A DNA stretch of 64,000 nucleotides from an uncultured Bacteroides sp. (GTDB taxonomy: Bacteria > Bacteroidota > Bacteroidia > Bacteroidales > Bacteroidaceae), in the NCBI RefSeq assembly GCF_963666545.1, contig NZ_OY762899.1:2046001-2110000 (forward strand), written 5' to 3'. The position numbers and the translations under genes are program-made. The notes under the pieces are model-generated. The model did not search any database. It was not told where the DNA came from and saw only the letters and a program-made list of their open reading frames with translations. Shown here in pieces: positions 17,217 through 27,867 of this stretch. Position 1 is the stretch's first letter. The number at the start of each line of letters is the position of its first letter.

Positions 17217-18563
17217 TTAATATGCAGCAATCCCACTACCTGTACGTCCCTTTATTCTACCAGATTTTAATAAACCATCATAATGGCGCATTAATAAATG
17301 GCTCTCTATCTGTTGTAAAGTGTCAAGAACAACACCAACAAGAATTAACAAAGACGTGCCACCGAAGAATTGAGCAAACTCAGCCTTAACACCAAAGACT
17401 CCTGCAAAAGCTGGCATTATTGCAACCAAAGCAAGAAAGAAAGAACCAGGCAAAGTAATACGAGACATTATATCATCAAGATATTCAGCAGTATTCTTGC
17501 CAGGTTTTATCCCTGGAATAAAACCATTATTTCTTTTCATATCTTCAGCCATTTGAGTCGGATTAATAGTTATTGCAGTATAAAAATAGGTAAATAATAC
17601 TATCATCACTCCAAAAACAACATTATACCACAGACTAGTATGATCAGTAAAAGCATGTATAAACCCATTTCCCGCATTCGTATTAGAGAAACCAATAAAA
17701 GTTATAGGAATAAACATAATTGCCTGAGCAAATATTATAGGCATAACGCCTGCAGCATTTACCTTTAAGGGGATATATTGTCTCGCACCTCCATACTGTT
17801 TGTTTCCAACAATTCTTTTAGCATATTGTACTGGAACCTTTCGGGTTCCCTGAACTAAAAGAATAGCAGCTGCAATCACCACCAAAAGGATTACGATTTC
17901 AATCAAAAACATAATCAATCCTCCAGTCTTATCTGTCATACGGGAAATTAATTCTTGGAACAAAGACTGGGGAAGGCGTGCAATAATACCAACCAAAATA
18001 ATGAATGAAATGCCATTACCAATACCCTTATCAGTGATTCTTTCACCAAGCCAAAGAATAAACATGCTTCCGGCAGCCAAAATGATAGTCGAAGTGAACA
18101 TGAATAAAGTCCAATCTAATGAAGCATTTAAAGAAGGGCCAGCCTGCATTTTAAGATTCAGCAGATATGACGGTGCTTGTACTAACAATATAGCAATTGT
18201 TAAATAACGAGTGTATTGGTTCATCTTTCTCCTGCCACTCTCTCCCTCACGCTGTAATTTCTGAAAATAAGGAACCGCAATTCCTAATAATTGGATCACA
18301 ATAGAAGCAGAGATATAGGGCATAATACCTAAGGCAAAAATTGAAGCATTAGAAAAAGCTCCCCCAGAGAACATGTTCAATAAAGCCAAAAGGCCTTCAC
18401 TAGTTTGTTGATGCAACTGTGTTAACATCCCAGGATTTATTCCCGGAAGCACAATATATGATCCAAAACGGTAAATTGCAACAAACAATACGGTGATGAG
18501 GATCCGTTGTCTTAGATCCTCTATCTTCCATATATTCTTTAATGTTTCAATAGCTTTTCTCAT
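17217..18563 (-). CDS. secY: Protein translocase subunit SecY
   Basis: 448 residues with ten hydrophobic segments. It is the channel of the Sec translocase, partnered by SecE encoded at 42.7 kb in this window. Family marks include MPYISASIVIQLL near the second helix and the cytoplasmic loop block AEDMKRNNGFIPGIKPG. It starts 4 bp after the rplO stop, and so is probably translationally linked. Confidence 0.98.
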   Translation of the reverse strand: MRKAIETLKNIWKIEDLRQRILITVLFVAIYRFGSYIVLPGINPGMLTQLHQQTSEGLLALLNMFSGGAFSNASIFALGIMPYISASIVIQLLGIAVPYFQKLQREGESGRRKMNQYTRYLTIAILLVQAPSYLLNLKMQAGPSLNASLDWTLFMFTSTIILAAGSMFILWLGERITDKGIGNGISFIILVGIIARLPQSLFQELISRMTDKTGGLIMFLIEIVILLVVIAAAILLVQGTRKVPVQYAKRIVGNKQYGGARQYIPLKVNAAGVMPIIFAQAIMFIPITFIGFSNTNAGNGFIHAFTDHTSLWYNVVFGVMIVLFTYFYTAITINPTQMAEDMKRNNGFIPGIKPGKNTAEYLDDIMSRITLPGSFFLALVAIMPAFAGVFGVKAEFAQFFGGTSLLILVGVVLDTLQQIESHLLMRHYDGLLKSGRIKGRTGSGIAAY

Positions 18564-18567
18564 TGAG

Positions 18568-19014
18568 TCAGAGTTTTACTACATTTCCACCTGCAGCTTC
18601 AATAGCAGTAACAGCTGTTTTAGAAAAAGCATGGGCTTCTACTTGAAGTTTAATAGTCAACGAACCATTACCTAAAATTTTGACTAGTTGATTATTCGAA
18701 ATAAACCCCGCTTCTATAAAGTCATTAAGAACAAGCTTATCCATTTTCTTTGCTTCTGCAAGCTTCTGGACAGCATCTAAATTAATAGCTTTATACTCTA
18801 TTCTATTTATGTTCTTGAAACCAAATTTCGGAACACGACGTTGAAGAGGCATCTGCCCACCTTCAAAGCCTATCTTTTTTGAATACCCAGATCTAGATTT
18901 TGCCCCTTTATGACCTCTTGTTGAAGTGCCGCCTAAACCAGAACCAGAACCACGTCCAATTCTTTTTCGCGTTTTAGTAGCCCCCTCAGCAGGTTTTAAA
19001 TTACTTAAATTCAT
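18568..19014 (-). CDS. rplO: Ribosomal protein L15
   Basis: 148 residues. A late-assembling 50S protein. The N-terminal Gly/Arg-rich extension GATKTRKRIGRGSGSGLGGT and the later FEGGQMPLQRRVPKFGF are typical. Confidence 0.97.
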   Translation of the reverse strand: MNLSNLKPAEGATKTRKRIGRGSGSGLGGTSTRGHKGAKSRSGYSKKIGFEGGQMPLQRRVPKFGFKNINRIEYKAINLDAVQKLAEAKKMDKLVLNDFIEAGFISNNQLVKILGNGSLTIKLQVEAHAFSKTAVTAIEAAGGNVVKL

Positions 19015-19044
19015 ATTGTAACTAATTTTGTATTCAATAAATAA

Positions 19045-19221
19045 TTACTTAATAATAGTAACCAAATGTTTAACTTTATCTACCATACCTAAAATAGAAA
19101 GAGTGCATTCATGCTCAACAACGCGGTTTAGCTTGCGAAGTCCTAATGCATCCAAAGTTCTTTTTTGATCAATTGGTGCACCAATTCTACTTTTAATTTG
19201 TTTAATTTTTATAGATGACAT
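19045..19221 (-). CDS. rpmD: Ribosomal protein L30
   Basis: 58 residues, read directly from the sequence. It begins MSSIKIKQIKSRIGAP and ends VKHLVTIIK, with the L30 signature TLDALGLRKLNRVVEHE. The length matches the family. It lies 9 bp after rpsE and 30 bp before rplO. Confidence 0.95.
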   Translation of the reverse strand: MSSIKIKQIKSRIGAPIDQKRTLDALGLRKLNRVVEHECTLSILGMVDKVKHLVTIIK

Positions 19222-19230
19222 ATATCCTCC

Positions 19231-19749
19231 TTATCCTCTAAATACTTTTTCGACACTAATCCCTCTGTTTTGTGCAACCATCCTCGCATCACGCATTTCA
19301 CTTAATGCAAGAATAGTAGCCTTAACTAAATTATGAGGATTGGAAGATCCTTTTGATTTAGCTAAAACATCAGTAATACCAACACTTTCAAGAACAGCAC
19401 GCATCGCTCCACCTGCCACAACACCTGTACCATGAGAAGCTGGCTTAATAAATACCTCAGCACCACCAAATTTAGCAAATTGTTCATGAGGTACTGTTCC
19501 TTTCAGCAATGGAATCTTAGTCAAATTTTTCTTAGCAGATTCAACACCTTTAGCTATTGCCGCAGTTACTTCACCAGCTTTGCCTAGCCCCCATCCAATA
19601 ATGCCTTCTTCATTGCCAACAACCACAATCGCAGAAAAGCTAAATGTTCTACCACCCTTTGTCACTTTAGTAACACGGTTAATAGCAACTAGTCTATCCT
19701 TTAACTCTAAATCATTAGTAATTTTCACTTTATTATTAATTCCTGACAT
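19231..19749 (-). CDS. rpsE: Ribosomal protein S5
   Basis: 172 residues. The N-terminal double-stranded-RNA-binding fold spans about 15-80 ([20 protein letters not shown]) and the S5 C-terminal domain follows ([20 protein letters not shown]). It acts in decoding fidelity with S4 and S12. Confidence 0.98.
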   Translation of the reverse strand: MSGINNKVKITNDLELKDRLVAINRVTKVTKGGRTFSFSAIVVVGNEEGIIGWGLGKAGEVTAAIAKGVESAKKNLTKIPLLKGTVPHEQFAKFGGAEVFIKPASHGTGVVAGGAMRAVLESVGITDVLAKSKGSSNPHNLVKATILALSEMRDARMVAQNRGISVEKVFRG

Positions 19750-19754
19750 AATGA

Positions 19755-20099
19755 TTAAAATTTAAGTCCACCGTTACGAGCTGCATCAGCTACTTCTTTT
19801 ACTCTCCCATGATATAAATAACCATTGCGATCAAATACAACAGCTAATATCCCAGCTTCCTGTGCCTTTTTCGCAATCAAATCTCCTACTTTTGCAGCTT
19901 GTTCCTTCTTCGGTAACTTACCGTCTAAACTTAGCGATGAGGCAGAGGCCAAAGTTTCACCAGATAGATCATCGATTATCTGGACATATATCTGCTTATT
20001 ACTCCTAAATATACTCATACGTGGACGTTCGGCTGAGCCAGATATCTTATTACGCACTCTATATTTAATTTTGATTCGTCTTTCTACTTTTGTTGTCAT
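19755..20099 (-). CDS. rplR: Ribosomal protein L18
   Basis: 114 residues with start [16 protein letters not shown]. An in-frame ATG three codons upstream is possible but does not fit the family. It binds 5S rRNA ([35 protein letters not shown]). It ends 5 bp before rpsE. Confidence 0.96.
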   Translation of the reverse strand: MTTKVERRIKIKYRVRNKISGSAERPRMSIFRSNKQIYVQIIDDLSGETLASASSLSLDGKLPKKEQAAKVGDLIAKKAQEAGILAVVFDRNGYLYHGRVKEVADAARNGGLKF

Positions 20100-20119
20100 A
20101 ATACTCAAATTTACATAAA

Positions 20120-20674
20120 TTACTTAGCACCAGCCGATTTTCCTGACTTTCTACGAATCTCTTCTCCAACAAATTTAATACCTTTACCCTTATAAGGTTC
20201 AGGCTTACGGAAAGAACGTATCTTTGAGCAAACTTGACCTAGCAGTTGCTTATCACAAGATTCCAAAAGAATAAGAGGATTTTTATTTCTCTCTGCTTTT
20301 GTTTCAACCTTTACCTCTGGTGGAAGTTGTATGAAAATATTATGAGTATAGCCTAACGCCAAATCAATAATATTTCCATTGTTAGAAGCACGATATCCAA
20401 CGCCAACTAATTCAAGTTCTTTTTTATATCCTTCAGATACCCCTACAACCATATTATGAATTAATGAACGATACAAACCGTGAAAAGCGCGTTCTTGCTT
20501 ATCATCACTTTGACGACTTAAAACAATATGGCCACTCTGAATATCCACACTAATAAGTGGATTAATATATTGACTTAACTCACCTTTGGGACCCTTTACT
20601 GTAACTAAATCATCTTTAAATGTTACAACAACTCCTGCCGGTATACTAATGGGTAATTTTCCTATTCTTGACAT
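20120..20674 (-). CDS. rplF: Ribosomal protein L6
   Basis: 184 residues with two L6 domains: the first about 10-80, the second 85-165 with the signature [23 protein letters not shown]. It lies near the factor-binding centre of the 50S subunit. Confidence 0.98.
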   Translation of the reverse strand: MSRIGKLPISIPAGVVVTFKDDLVTVKGPKGELSQYINPLISVDIQSGHIVLSRQSDDKQERAFHGLYRSLIHNMVVGVSEGYKKELELVGVGYRASNNGNIIDLALGYTHNIFIQLPPEVKVETKAERNKNPLILLESCDKQLLGQVCSKIRSFRKPEPYKGKGIKFVGEEIRRKSGKSAGAK

Positions 20675-20692
20675 TGCTTATTTCCTCCTAAA

Positions 20693-21088
20693 TTAATATA
20701 CATAACACAAAACCTCACCACCTATTTTCAAATCAGCCGCTTCTTTGTTTGTCATTACACCTTTGGAAGTAGATATTATAGCAATACCCAAACCATTAAT
20801 TACACGTGGCATATCTTTATAGCCAGTATACTTTCGCATACCTGGAGAAGATATCCTTTCCATTTTTTTGATTGCGCTAACCTTGTTAACTGAATCATAT
20901 TTTAAAGCCACTTTTATTGTACCTTGTGGCCCATCTTCTACAAACTTATAATTAAGGATGTAGCCTTTTTCAAAAAGAATTTTAGTAATTTCTTTTTTTA
21001 AATTCGAAGCGGGAACTTCTGCAATTCTGTGCTTTGCACTAATTGCATTCCTCAGTCTCGTCAAATAATCTGCAATTGGATCTGTCAT
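20693..21088 (-). CDS. rpsH: Ribosomal protein S8
   Basis: 131 residues from MTDPIADYLTRLRNA. A longer frame adds only MFLF. The C-terminal signature ISTSKGVMTNKEAADLKIGG is present. In E. coli S8 represses the spc operon by binding near rplE. No equivalent site was identified here. Confidence 0.97.
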   Translation of the reverse strand: MTDPIADYLTRLRNAISAKHRIAEVPASNLKKEITKILFEKGYILNYKFVEDGPQGTIKVALKYDSVNKVSAIKKMERISSPGMRKYTGYKDMPRVINGLGIAIISTSKGVMTNKEAADLKIGGEVLCYVY

Positions 21089-21147
21089 AAATAAAAACAA
21101 TTAAATTAACCAGGACTATCCTGACAATATTTAAATAAAATAGATGA

Positions 21148-21417
21148 TCACCAGCTCGCTTTTTTCACACCTGGAATAAGCCCATTAGATGCCATTTCGC
21201 GAAACTGAATTCTTGATACTCCAAACTGACGAATATAACCCTTGGGGCGTCCCGTCAATTTACAACGATTATGCATTCGCACAGGTGAAGAATTCTTTGG
21301 CAAGGCTTGCAAAGCCTCAAAATCGCCATCCTTCTTCAACTGAGCTCTTTTCTCGGCATATTTTTCCACTAGTTTAGCACGCTTAACTTCACGGGCCTTC
21401 ATTGATTCTTTTGCCAT
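21148..21417 (-). CDS. rpsN: Ribosomal protein S14, zinc-free long form
   Basis: 89 residues. The signature [19 protein letters not shown] is present. The two CxxC zinc knuckles of the short form are missing, so this is the long zinc-independent type. It lies 5 bp after rplE. Confidence 0.97.
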   Translation of the reverse strand: MAKESMKAREVKRAKLVEKYAEKRAQLKKDGDFEALQALPKNSSPVRMHNRCKLTGRPKGYIRQFGVSRIQFREMASNGLIPGVKKASW

Positions 21418-21422
21418 AACAA

Positions 21423-21980
21423 TCAGTCTTTTTTTGCGTTTTTAAACGGTAAACCAAATTCTTTCAGAAGAGCATATCCTTCTTCATCTGTTTCAGCAGA
21501 AGTCACAAAGGTAATATTCATACCCAGAATTCTAGTAATACTATCTATATTAATTTCAGGAAAAATAATCTGTTCTTGAATCCCAAGAGTATAATTACCC
21601 TTTCCATCAAACTTGCTTTCTATTCCCTTAAAATCTCTAATACGAGGCAGTGCTACACGAACTAATTTCTCCAAGAACTCATACATTCTCTCTCTACGCA
21701 GAGTGACCATCACACCGATAGGCATTTTCTTACGCAATTTAAAATTAGCAATATCTTTACGAGAAATAGTAGCAACTGCTTTTTGACCCGTAATAGTCGA
21801 CATTTCATTAATTGCAACTTCTATTATTTTCTTATCAGCTACAGCCATACCTAAGCCCTGATTGATAACAATCTTCTTAAGTACAGGAATTTGCATTGCT
21901 GAAGAATACTCAAATTGTGATTTCAATGCAGGAGCAATACGCTCTGCATATTCTTTCTTTAGGCTAGCAGTATTACTCAT
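21423..21980 (-). CDS. rplE: Ribosomal protein L5
   Basis: 185 residues. It binds 5S rRNA and forms the bridge to S13. Signatures [14 protein letters not shown] and [23 protein letters not shown]. Its start codon directly follows the rplX stop with no spacer, so translation is probably coupled. Confidence 0.98.
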   Translation of the reverse strand: MSNTASLKKEYAERIAPALKSQFEYSSAMQIPVLKKIVINQGLGMAVADKKIIEVAINEMSTITGQKAVATISRKDIANFKLRKKMPIGVMVTLRRERMYEFLEKLVRVALPRIRDFKGIESKFDGKGNYTLGIQEQIIFPEINIDSITRILGMNITFVTSAETDEEGYALLKEFGLPFKNAKKD

Positions 21981-22301
21981 TTACTTAATCTCCTCTCCTG
22001 TTTTTTTAGAATAACGCACTAAAGTTCCATCAGAACTTATTTTTCTCCCAATACGCGTTGCCTTACCTGTCTTAGGGTCAACCAAATTTAAGTTTGATAA
22101 ATGGATAGAAGCCTCCTGCTTAACTATACCACCTTGAGGATTCTTGGCATTAGGCTTAATACTTTTTGAAACCATATTAATGCCCTCAACAATTGCACGC
22201 CCCTCTTTTACAAGAACCTTTAATACTCGACCAGTTTTACCTTTGTCTTCACCTGAATTCACGTAAACTGTATCGCCTTTCTTTATATGTAATTTGTTCA
22301 T
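21981..22301 (-). CDS. rplX: Ribosomal protein L24
   Basis: 106 residues with a KOW motif at about 3-30 ([19 protein letters not shown]). It is an initiator of 50S assembly. It lies 20 bp after rplN. Confidence 0.98.
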   Translation of the reverse strand: MNKLHIKKGDTVYVNSGEDKGKTGRVLKVLVKEGRAIVEGINMVSKSIKPNAKNPQGGIVKQEASIHLSNLNLVDPKTGKATRIGRKISSDGTLVRYSKKTGEEIK

Positions 22302-22321
22302 TACTTAAAACTTTTACAAGA

Positions 22322-22687
22322 TTAAAGTACTTCAGGTGCAAGTGAGACTACTTTCATGTTTGTAACACGAAGTTCTCTTGCAACAGGACCAAAAATACGA
22401 CTACCGCGGATCTCACCCGCATTATTAAGTAATACGCAAGCATTATCATCAAAACGTATATAAGATCCATCTACACGACGAATTTCTTTTCTTGTCCGCA
22501 CGATTAAAGCTTTTGACACTGCACCTTTTTTTATATCACTCGAAGGGATAACGTTCTTTACAGAAACAACAATCACATCCCCTACAGAAGCATAACGACG
22601 CCCTGTACCACCTAAAACCCGAATGCACAAAGCTTCCTTTGCTCCGCTATTGTCACATACTGTCAGTCTGGATTCTGCTTGTATCAT
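22322..22687 (-). CDS. rplN: Ribosomal protein L14
   Basis: 121 residues, the usual length. Signatures [21 protein letters not shown] at the start and FGPVARELR near the end. It contacts 16S helix 14 in the subunit bridge. It lies 2 bp after rpsQ. Confidence 0.98.
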   Translation of the reverse strand: MIQAESRLTVCDNSGAKEALCIRVLGGTGRRYASVGDVIVVSVKNVIPSSDIKKGAVSKALIVRTRKEIRRVDGSYIRFDDNACVLLNNAGEIRGSRIFGPVARELRVTNMKVVSLAPEVL

Positions 22688-22689
22688 AA

Positions 22690-22947
22690 TTACTTAGCTC
22701 TTTCAATTATTTCTACCAATCTCCACCTTTTAGTCTTGCTCAAAGGACGAGTCTCCATAATGCATACTGTATCACCAATATTACATTCGTTCTTTTCATC
22801 ATGAGCATGGTATTTCTTCGTTTTACTCACGAATTTACCATATATAGGGTGCTTTTCCTTAAACTTTGCAGCAACGGTAATGGTTTTATCCATTTTGTTG
22901 CTCAATACAACCCCTGTTCTTTCTTTTCTTAAATTTCTTGCTTCCAT
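22690..22947 (-). CDS. rpsQ: Ribosomal protein S17
   Basis: 85 residues from [12 protein letters not shown]. An in-frame ATG at 22959 would overlap the rpmC stop by 4 nt and is also possible. OB fold with the signature [14 protein letters not shown]. Confidence 0.95.
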   Translation of the reverse strand: MEARNLRKERTGVVLSNKMDKTITVAAKFKEKHPIYGKFVSKTKKYHAHDEKNECNIGDTVCIMETRPLSKTKRWRLVEIIERAK

Positions 22948-22955
22948 CAAGCTCA

Positions 22956-23153
22956 TCATTTATTAGTAAGTTCTCTTAGACGTAGTTCAGATTTCATACG
23001 CGCAATAGTTCTACGTAAATATTTAATCTGAACAGGATTATCCAAAGGAGAAATAGAATGATTTAAAACTACTTGGTTATAATTAACCACTTCAGCATTT
23101 ACTCTTTCTACTAAGTCACCAGTAGACATTTCTTTAATTTCCGAAATTTTCAT
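22956..23153 (-). CDS. rpmC: Ribosomal protein L29
   Basis: 65 residues of helical hairpin, with the signature [20 protein letters not shown] near the end. It lies at the exit of the nascent-peptide tunnel. It starts 5 bp after rplP. Confidence 0.96.
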   Translation of the reverse strand: MKISEIKEMSTGDLVERVNAEVVNYNQVVLNHSISPLDNPVQIKYLRRTIARMKSELRLRELTNK

Positions 23154-23158
23154 ATACG

Positions 23159-23593
23159 TTACGCATTTTGATTTTGAACATCGTAATCACGCCTAACTAT
23201 AAACTTCGTAGTAACAGGAAGTTTCTGCGCAGCTAAGCGCAAAGCTTCCTTAGCGATCTCATACGATACTCCTTCAACTTCAATTATAATTCTACCCGGA
23301 GTTATTGGAGCAACAAATCCTTCTGGAGAACCTTTACCTTTACCCATACGCACTTCTGCTGGCTTTTTGGTAATCGGTTTATCTGGGAAAATTCGAATCC
23401 AAATCTGTCCTTGACGCTGCATATATCTTGTAACAGCGATACGTGCCGCTTCAATTTGCCGACCTGTAATCCACTTGTTCTGGAGGGCCTTTATACCAAA
23501 AGAACCAAAAGCAAGCTGATTTCCTCTCTGGGCAATGCCCTTCATGCGCCCCTTCTGTTGTCTTCTGAATTTTGTCTTTTTCGGTTGTAACAT
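23159..23593 (-). CDS. rplP: Ribosomal protein L16
   Basis: 144 residues. Signatures [16 protein letters not shown] and [16 protein letters not shown]. It organises the A-site region of the 50S subunit. Confidence 0.98.
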   Translation of the reverse strand: MLQPKKTKFRRQQKGRMKGIAQRGNQLAFGSFGIKALQNKWITGRQIEAARIAVTRYMQRQGQIWIRIFPDKPITKKPAEVRMGKGKGSPEGFVAPITPGRIIIEVEGVSYEIAKEALRLAAQKLPVTTKFIVRRDYDVQNQNA

Positions 23594-23615
23594 AATTCCT
23601 AAAATTCAAATTCGT

Positions 23616-24341
23616 TTAGCGATTATTTTTCTTTCTTTTGAAGTTCTTTCCACCATTATTATTGCTTCCACGAGCATTGTCTTTGCTTTGAGCAAAATTT
23701 GGCGCCAAATCCTTTTTGCCAAAAATCTCACCTCGACAAATCCAAACTTTTATCCCAAGGAGACCAACTTTAGTCAATGCTTCAGCATGACAATAGTCGA
23801 TATCTGCTCTAAAAGTGTGTAACGGAGTTCTTCCTTCTTTATACATTTCAGAACGAGCCATCTCAGCTCCATTCAAACGTCCTGAAATTTGCACTTTAAT
23901 ACCTTCCGCCCCCATGCGCATAGTGTTTGCTATAGACATCTTTATTGCACGACGGTAGGCTATTTTCCCTTCAACTTGGCGAGCGATATTATTTGCAACA
24001 ATAACCGCATCAAGTTCAGGGCGCTTTACCTCAAAAATATTAATTTGGATATCTTTATCGGTAATTTTCTTCAACTCCTCTTTCAACTTATCAACTTCCT
24101 GTCCACCTTTACCAATAATAATACCAGGACGCGCTGTACAAACAGTAATAGTAACAAGCTTCAGGGTACGCTCAATGATAATTCGCGACATACTCGCTTT
24201 TGCCAATCTTGCATTCAGATATTTACGAATTTTGCTATCTTCAAGCAATGAATCACCATAATCATTTCCACCATACCAATTAGAATCCCAACCTCTGATA
24301 ATTCCTAAACGGTTACTTATTGGATTAACTTTTTGTCCCAT
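23616..24341 (-). CDS. rpsC: Ribosomal protein S3
   Basis: 241 residues. The KH RNA-binding domain is at about 40-110 with [18 protein letters not shown], followed by the S3 C-terminal domain ([19 protein letters not shown]). The end is a basic, Asn-rich tail. It forms the mRNA entry with S4 and S5. Confidence 0.98.
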   Translation of the reverse strand: MGQKVNPISNRLGIIRGWDSNWYGGNDYGDSLLEDSKIRKYLNARLAKASMSRIIIERTLKLVTITVCTARPGIIIGKGGQEVDKLKEELKKITDKDIQINIFEVKRPELDAVIVANNIARQVEGKIAYRRAIKMSIANTMRMGAEGIKVQISGRLNGAEMARSEMYKEGRTPLHTFRADIDYCHAEALTKVGLLGIKVWICRGEIFGKKDLAPNFAQSKDNARGSNNNGGKNFKRKKNNR

Positions 24342-24346
24342 GTAGC

Positions 24347-24757
24347 TTAATTTTGATCTTCATTATTACTTTTAGAATCCACGAACAAAGTCACATGATT
24401 TGAACGTTTACGAATTCTGTATCCTCTACCTTGTGGAGCGGGTCTCATTCTTTTTAAAGTAGATCCGCAATCAACAAAAATCTTAGTAACGAACAATTCG
24501 CCACTTTCTGCTTTGCGCTCATTCTTTTGTTCCCAATTGGCAATCGCAGATCGCAACAATTTCTCAACTCTCGCAGCAGCTTCTTTTGATGAAAACTTCA
24601 AAACGCCAAGAGCTCTATTAACCTCCATTCCACGAACCATGTCTGCCACAAGGCGCATTTTACGGGGAGAGGTTGGGACATTTTGCAATTTAGCAAAATA
24701 CATGGCTTTAAGGGCTTCTTTTCTTTTATCTGCCGATATTTTTTTTCTTGCTCCCAT
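24347..24757 (-). CDS. rplV: Ribosomal protein L22
   Basis: 136 residues. Signatures [15 protein letters not shown] and the beta-hairpin end [18 protein letters not shown], which lines the exit tunnel and is a known macrolide-resistance site in other species. It is intact here. Confidence 0.97.
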   Translation of the reverse strand: MGARKKISADKRKEALKAMYFAKLQNVPTSPRKMRLVADMVRGMEVNRALGVLKFSSKEAAARVEKLLRSAIANWEQKNERKAESGELFVTKIFVDCGSTLKRMRPAPQGRGYRIRKRSNHVTLFVDSKSNNEDQN

Positions 24758-24791
24758 TTATTTTAATACTTTATTATTTCTGTAAATCCCA

Positions 24792-25061
24792 TCATTTTTT
24801 CTTATTACCAGAATGTCCTTTAAAAGTACGAGTTGGAGAAAATTCGCCCAACTTGTGCCCGACCATGTTCTCGGTAATATAAACAGGAATAAATTTATTT
24901 CCATTGTGAACTGCAACTGTATGACCTACAAAATCAGGTGAAATCATTGAAGCTCTAGCCCAGGTTTTAACGACAGCCTTTTTACCTGCTTCATTCATAA
25001 CAAGCACTTTTTTTTCAAGCTTAACATTAATATATGGACCTTTTTTTAATGAACGACTCAT
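24792..25061 (-). CDS. rpsS: Ribosomal protein S19
   Basis: 89 residues. Signatures [18 protein letters not shown] and [12 protein letters not shown]. It sits in the 30S head beside S13. Confidence 0.98.
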   Translation of the reverse strand: MSRSLKKGPYINVKLEKKVLVMNEAGKKAVVKTWARASMISPDFVGHTVAVHNGNKFIPVYITENMVGHKLGEFSPTRTFKGHSGNKKK

Positions 25062-25081
25062 AGTTTACTCAATTAATCAGA

Positions 25082-25906
25082 TTACTTTTTTCTTCTCTCA
25101 ATAATATACTTAGAAGATTGCTTCTTAGGAGCTCTAGTTTTAAGTCCCTTAGCATACAATCCCTTGCGAGATCGTGGATGCCCACCTGAAGCACGTCCTT
25201 CTCCACCACCCATTGGGTGATCCACTGGATTCATCACGACACCACGGTTACGTGGACGTCGTCCCTGCCATCTTGAACGTCCAGCCTTTCCAGAGCTTTC
25301 CAATCCATGATCAGAATTGCCCACACTACCAACAGTAGCTTTACACGTACTAAGTATCTGCCTAACTTCTCCTGAAGGTAATTTGATAACGCAATATTTA
25401 CCTTCTCTAGAAGTTAATTGAGCAAAATTTCCCGCAGAGCGAACGAAAGCAGCACCCTGACCAGGACGTAATTCAATATTATGAATCACTGTACCTACAG
25501 GGATATTCTGCAAAGGAAGCGCATTGCCAATTTCTGGCGCAGCATTTTCACCTGACATCAATGTCACACCTACTTGCAACCCATTGGGAGCAATAATATA
25601 TCTTTTTTCTCCATCTGCATAAAAAAGCAAAGCGATACGAGCCGAACGATTCGGATCATATTCAATCGTCTTTACTACAGCTGGTACACCGTCTTTATTT
25701 CTCTTGAAATCAACAATTCTAATAACCTTCCTTTGGCCACCACCAATGTAGCGCATAGTCATTTTTCCTTCACTATTGCGACCACCTGAAGACTTCTTCC
25801 CATATACAAGAGATTTCTCTGGTACCCGAGCAGTAATTTCTTCAAAAGTACCAATAATTTTATGTCTTTGCCCCGGTGTTGTAGGCTTAAATTTACGTAC
25901 TGCCAT
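25082..25906 (-). CDS. rplB: Ribosomal protein L2
   Basis: 274 residues. The signature [19 protein letters not shown] near the C-terminus includes the conserved histidine close to the peptidyl-transferase centre. It is needed for subunit joining. It lies 5 bp after rplW. Confidence 0.98.
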   Translation of the reverse strand: MAVRKFKPTTPGQRHKIIGTFEEITARVPEKSLVYGKKSSGGRNSEGKMTMRYIGGGQRKVIRIVDFKRNKDGVPAVVKTIEYDPNRSARIALLFYADGEKRYIIAPNGLQVGVTLMSGENAAPEIGNALPLQNIPVGTVIHNIELRPGQGAAFVRSAGNFAQLTSREGKYCVIKLPSGEVRQILSTCKATVGSVGNSDHGLESSGKAGRSRWQGRRPRNRGVVMNPVDHPMGGGEGRASGGHPRSRKGLYAKGLKTRAPKKQSSKYIIERRKK

Positions 25907-25911
25907 TTTTC

Positions 25912-26202
25912 TTAAATATTGCTATAAAAATCAATAGTATCTCCTTCTTTCAATGCCACGATCGCTTTTTTATATGCGTTAGTTCTGCCATTGATAATAC
26001 CTGCTTTTGTATAACGGCTTTTGCTTTTGCCAGAATACTTAATAGTATTAACACTTATCACCGTAACATTATAAAAAGCCTCAACCTCTTTCTTAATCTC
26101 TAATTTATTGGCTTCCGGACGTACAATAAAACCAAAACGATTTAGCTTGTCTGTCATTGCAGTCATTTTTTCCGTCACCAACGGTTTAATAATAATTCCC
26201 AT
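25912..26202 (-). CDS. rplW: Ribosomal protein L23
   Basis: 96 residues. Signature [19 protein letters not shown]. It forms the tunnel-exit docking site for trigger factor and SRP. Confidence 0.97.
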   Translation of the reverse strand: MGIIIKPLVTEKMTAMTDKLNRFGFIVRPEANKLEIKKEVEAFYNVTVISVNTIKYSGKSKSRYTKAGIINGRTNAYKKAIVALKEGDTIDFYSNI

Positions 26203-26218
26203 TACTTAAGCCTCCTTT

Positions 26219-26845
26219 TTAAATTAAGATATTATCCACAGCCGAAAGAGCACTTTCAGTAAACACGACAACTCCAGCATCCAATACTTTGTAAGTATTT
26301 AATCCTGAAATCACTTGAACATTAGCGCCTATCACGTTACGAGCCGACAAATATACGTTTTTATTTGCTTCTAATAAAATCATAAGTAGCTTTTTATCAG
26401 AAACTTTAAGATTTTTTGTTATTGTAATAAAATCTTTTGTCCTCGGAGTATCCAAGTTAAAATCTTCGACAACAACAATTGCATTGCTTTTAGCTTTATA
26501 CGCCAAAGCCGATTTCCTAGCTAAAACTTTTACTTTTTTATTTAGTTTAAAAAAATAATCTCTAGGTCTAGGTCCAAAAACACGACCACCACCAATAAGT
26601 AACGGCGAGTTCATATCTCCACGGCGAGCACCACCACCACCTTTTTGACGACCGATTTTACGTGTAGAGCCGCTTATTTCGCTTCTCTCTTTCGCCTTGT
26701 GAGTGCCCTGACGCTGATTAGCCATAAATTGTTTTACGTCCAAATAAATAGCATGATCGTTAGGCTCAATACCGAAGATAGAGTCATTTAACGTAACCTT
26801 TCTCCCAGTGTCTTCACCTTTAATATTATATACGTTAACTTCCAT
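26219..26845 (-). CDS. rplD: Ribosomal protein L4
   Basis: 208 residues. It contains the tunnel-lining loop ([21 protein letters not shown]). Its first base overlaps the last base of rplC, so the two are translationally coupled. In E. coli L4 represses the S10 operon. Confidence 0.97.
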   Translation of the reverse strand: MEVNVYNIKGEDTGRKVTLNDSIFGIEPNDHAIYLDVKQFMANQRQGTHKAKERSEISGSTRKIGRQKGGGGARRGDMNSPLLIGGGRVFGPRPRDYFFKLNKKVKVLARKSALAYKAKSNAIVVVEDFNLDTPRTKDFITITKNLKVSDKKLLMILLEANKNVYLSARNVIGANVQVISGLNTYKVLDAGVVVFTESALSAVDNILI

Positions 26846-27462
26846 TATTTCTCAATTATTACGATTGAACCTTTGCAACCTGGAACAGACCCCTTTACCA
26901 ACAAAAGATTATGCTCCTCAATTACTTTTAATATCTGCAAGTTTTGAACCGTGACTCTGTCACCTCCAAGTTGACCACCCATACGCATACCCTTAAAAAC
27001 CTTAGCAGGATATGAACAAGCACCTATAGAACCGGGCTTACGGGCACGATTATGCTGACCGTGAGTTGCTTGACCAACACCACCGAAACCATGTCTTTTC
27101 ACAACTCCTTGAAATCCTTTTCCTTTAGAAGTTCCTATCACATCTACAAATTCGACATCATTGAAAAGATTCACAGTAATAGAATCTCCTAAATTAATAT
27201 CACTTCCAAAGCCTTTGAACTCGGCCAAGTGTCTCTTTGGAGTTACTCCAGCCTTTTTGAAGTGTCCCATCAAAGGCTTTGTGGTATGTTTCTCTTTTTT
27301 TTCCTGGAAACCTACCTGCATGGCTTCATACCCATCATTTTGAAGGGATTTTACCTGCGTAACAACACAAGGACCTGCTTCGATAACAGTGCATGGTACA
27401 TTCTTACCATCAGCACTGAACACGGATGTCATTCCGATTTTTTTTCCTAATAATCCTGGCAT
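26845..27462 (-). CDS. rplC: Ribosomal protein L3
   Basis: 205 residues. The signature [20 protein letters not shown] contains the glutamine that PrmB methylates in E. coli. It is an assembly initiator of the 50S subunit. Confidence 0.98.
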   Translation of the reverse strand: MPGLLGKKIGMTSVFSADGKNVPCTVIEAGPCVVTQVKSLQNDGYEAMQVGFQEKKEKHTTKPLMGHFKKAGVTPKRHLAEFKGFGSDINLGDSITVNLFNDVEFVDVIGTSKGKGFQGVVKRHGFGGVGQATHGQHNRARKPGSIGACSYPAKVFKGMRMGGQLGGDRVTVQNLQILKVIEEHNLLLVKGSVPGCKGSIVIIEK

Positions 27463-27480
27463 TTCACTTTGTTTTAATTA

Positions 27481-27786
27481 TCAAACTTTAATTTCAACCT
27501 CAACACCACTAGGCAATTCAAGCTTCATCAAAGCATCAACTGTTTTAGCTGTTGAACTATAAATATCGATCAATCTTTTATAAGAAGAAAGCTCAAATTG
27601 CTCTCTAGATTTCTTATTAACAAAAGTTGAACGATTCACTGTAAAAATACGCTTATGCGTAGGTAAAGGTATAGGACCGCTAACAATAGCACCTGTACTT
27701 TTCACCGTTTTTACAATCTTCTCAGCCGACTTGTCGACTAAGTTATGATCGTAAGATTTTAACTTAATTCTGATTTTTTGACTCAT
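27481..27786 (-). CDS. rpsJ: Ribosomal protein S10 (NusE)
   Basis: 101 residues from [16 protein letters not shown] longer frame to 27840 adds a non-family hydrophobic tail. Signature [16 protein letters not shown]. It also acts with NusB in antitermination and binds NusG. It follows fusA directly after 81 bp, with no tuf gene between. Confidence 0.97.
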   Translation of the reverse strand: MSQKIRIKLKSYDHNLVDKSAEKIVKTVKSTGAIVSGPIPLPTHKRIFTVNRSTFVNKKSREQFELSSYKRLIDIYSSTAKTVDALMKLELPSGVEVEIKV

Positions 27787-27867
27787 TATAATTAGATTAA
27801 TAAATTTATAAATTATCTGGAACAACTGGTTAAGAGTCATTCACTAATCAATTGCTCCAGATACTCA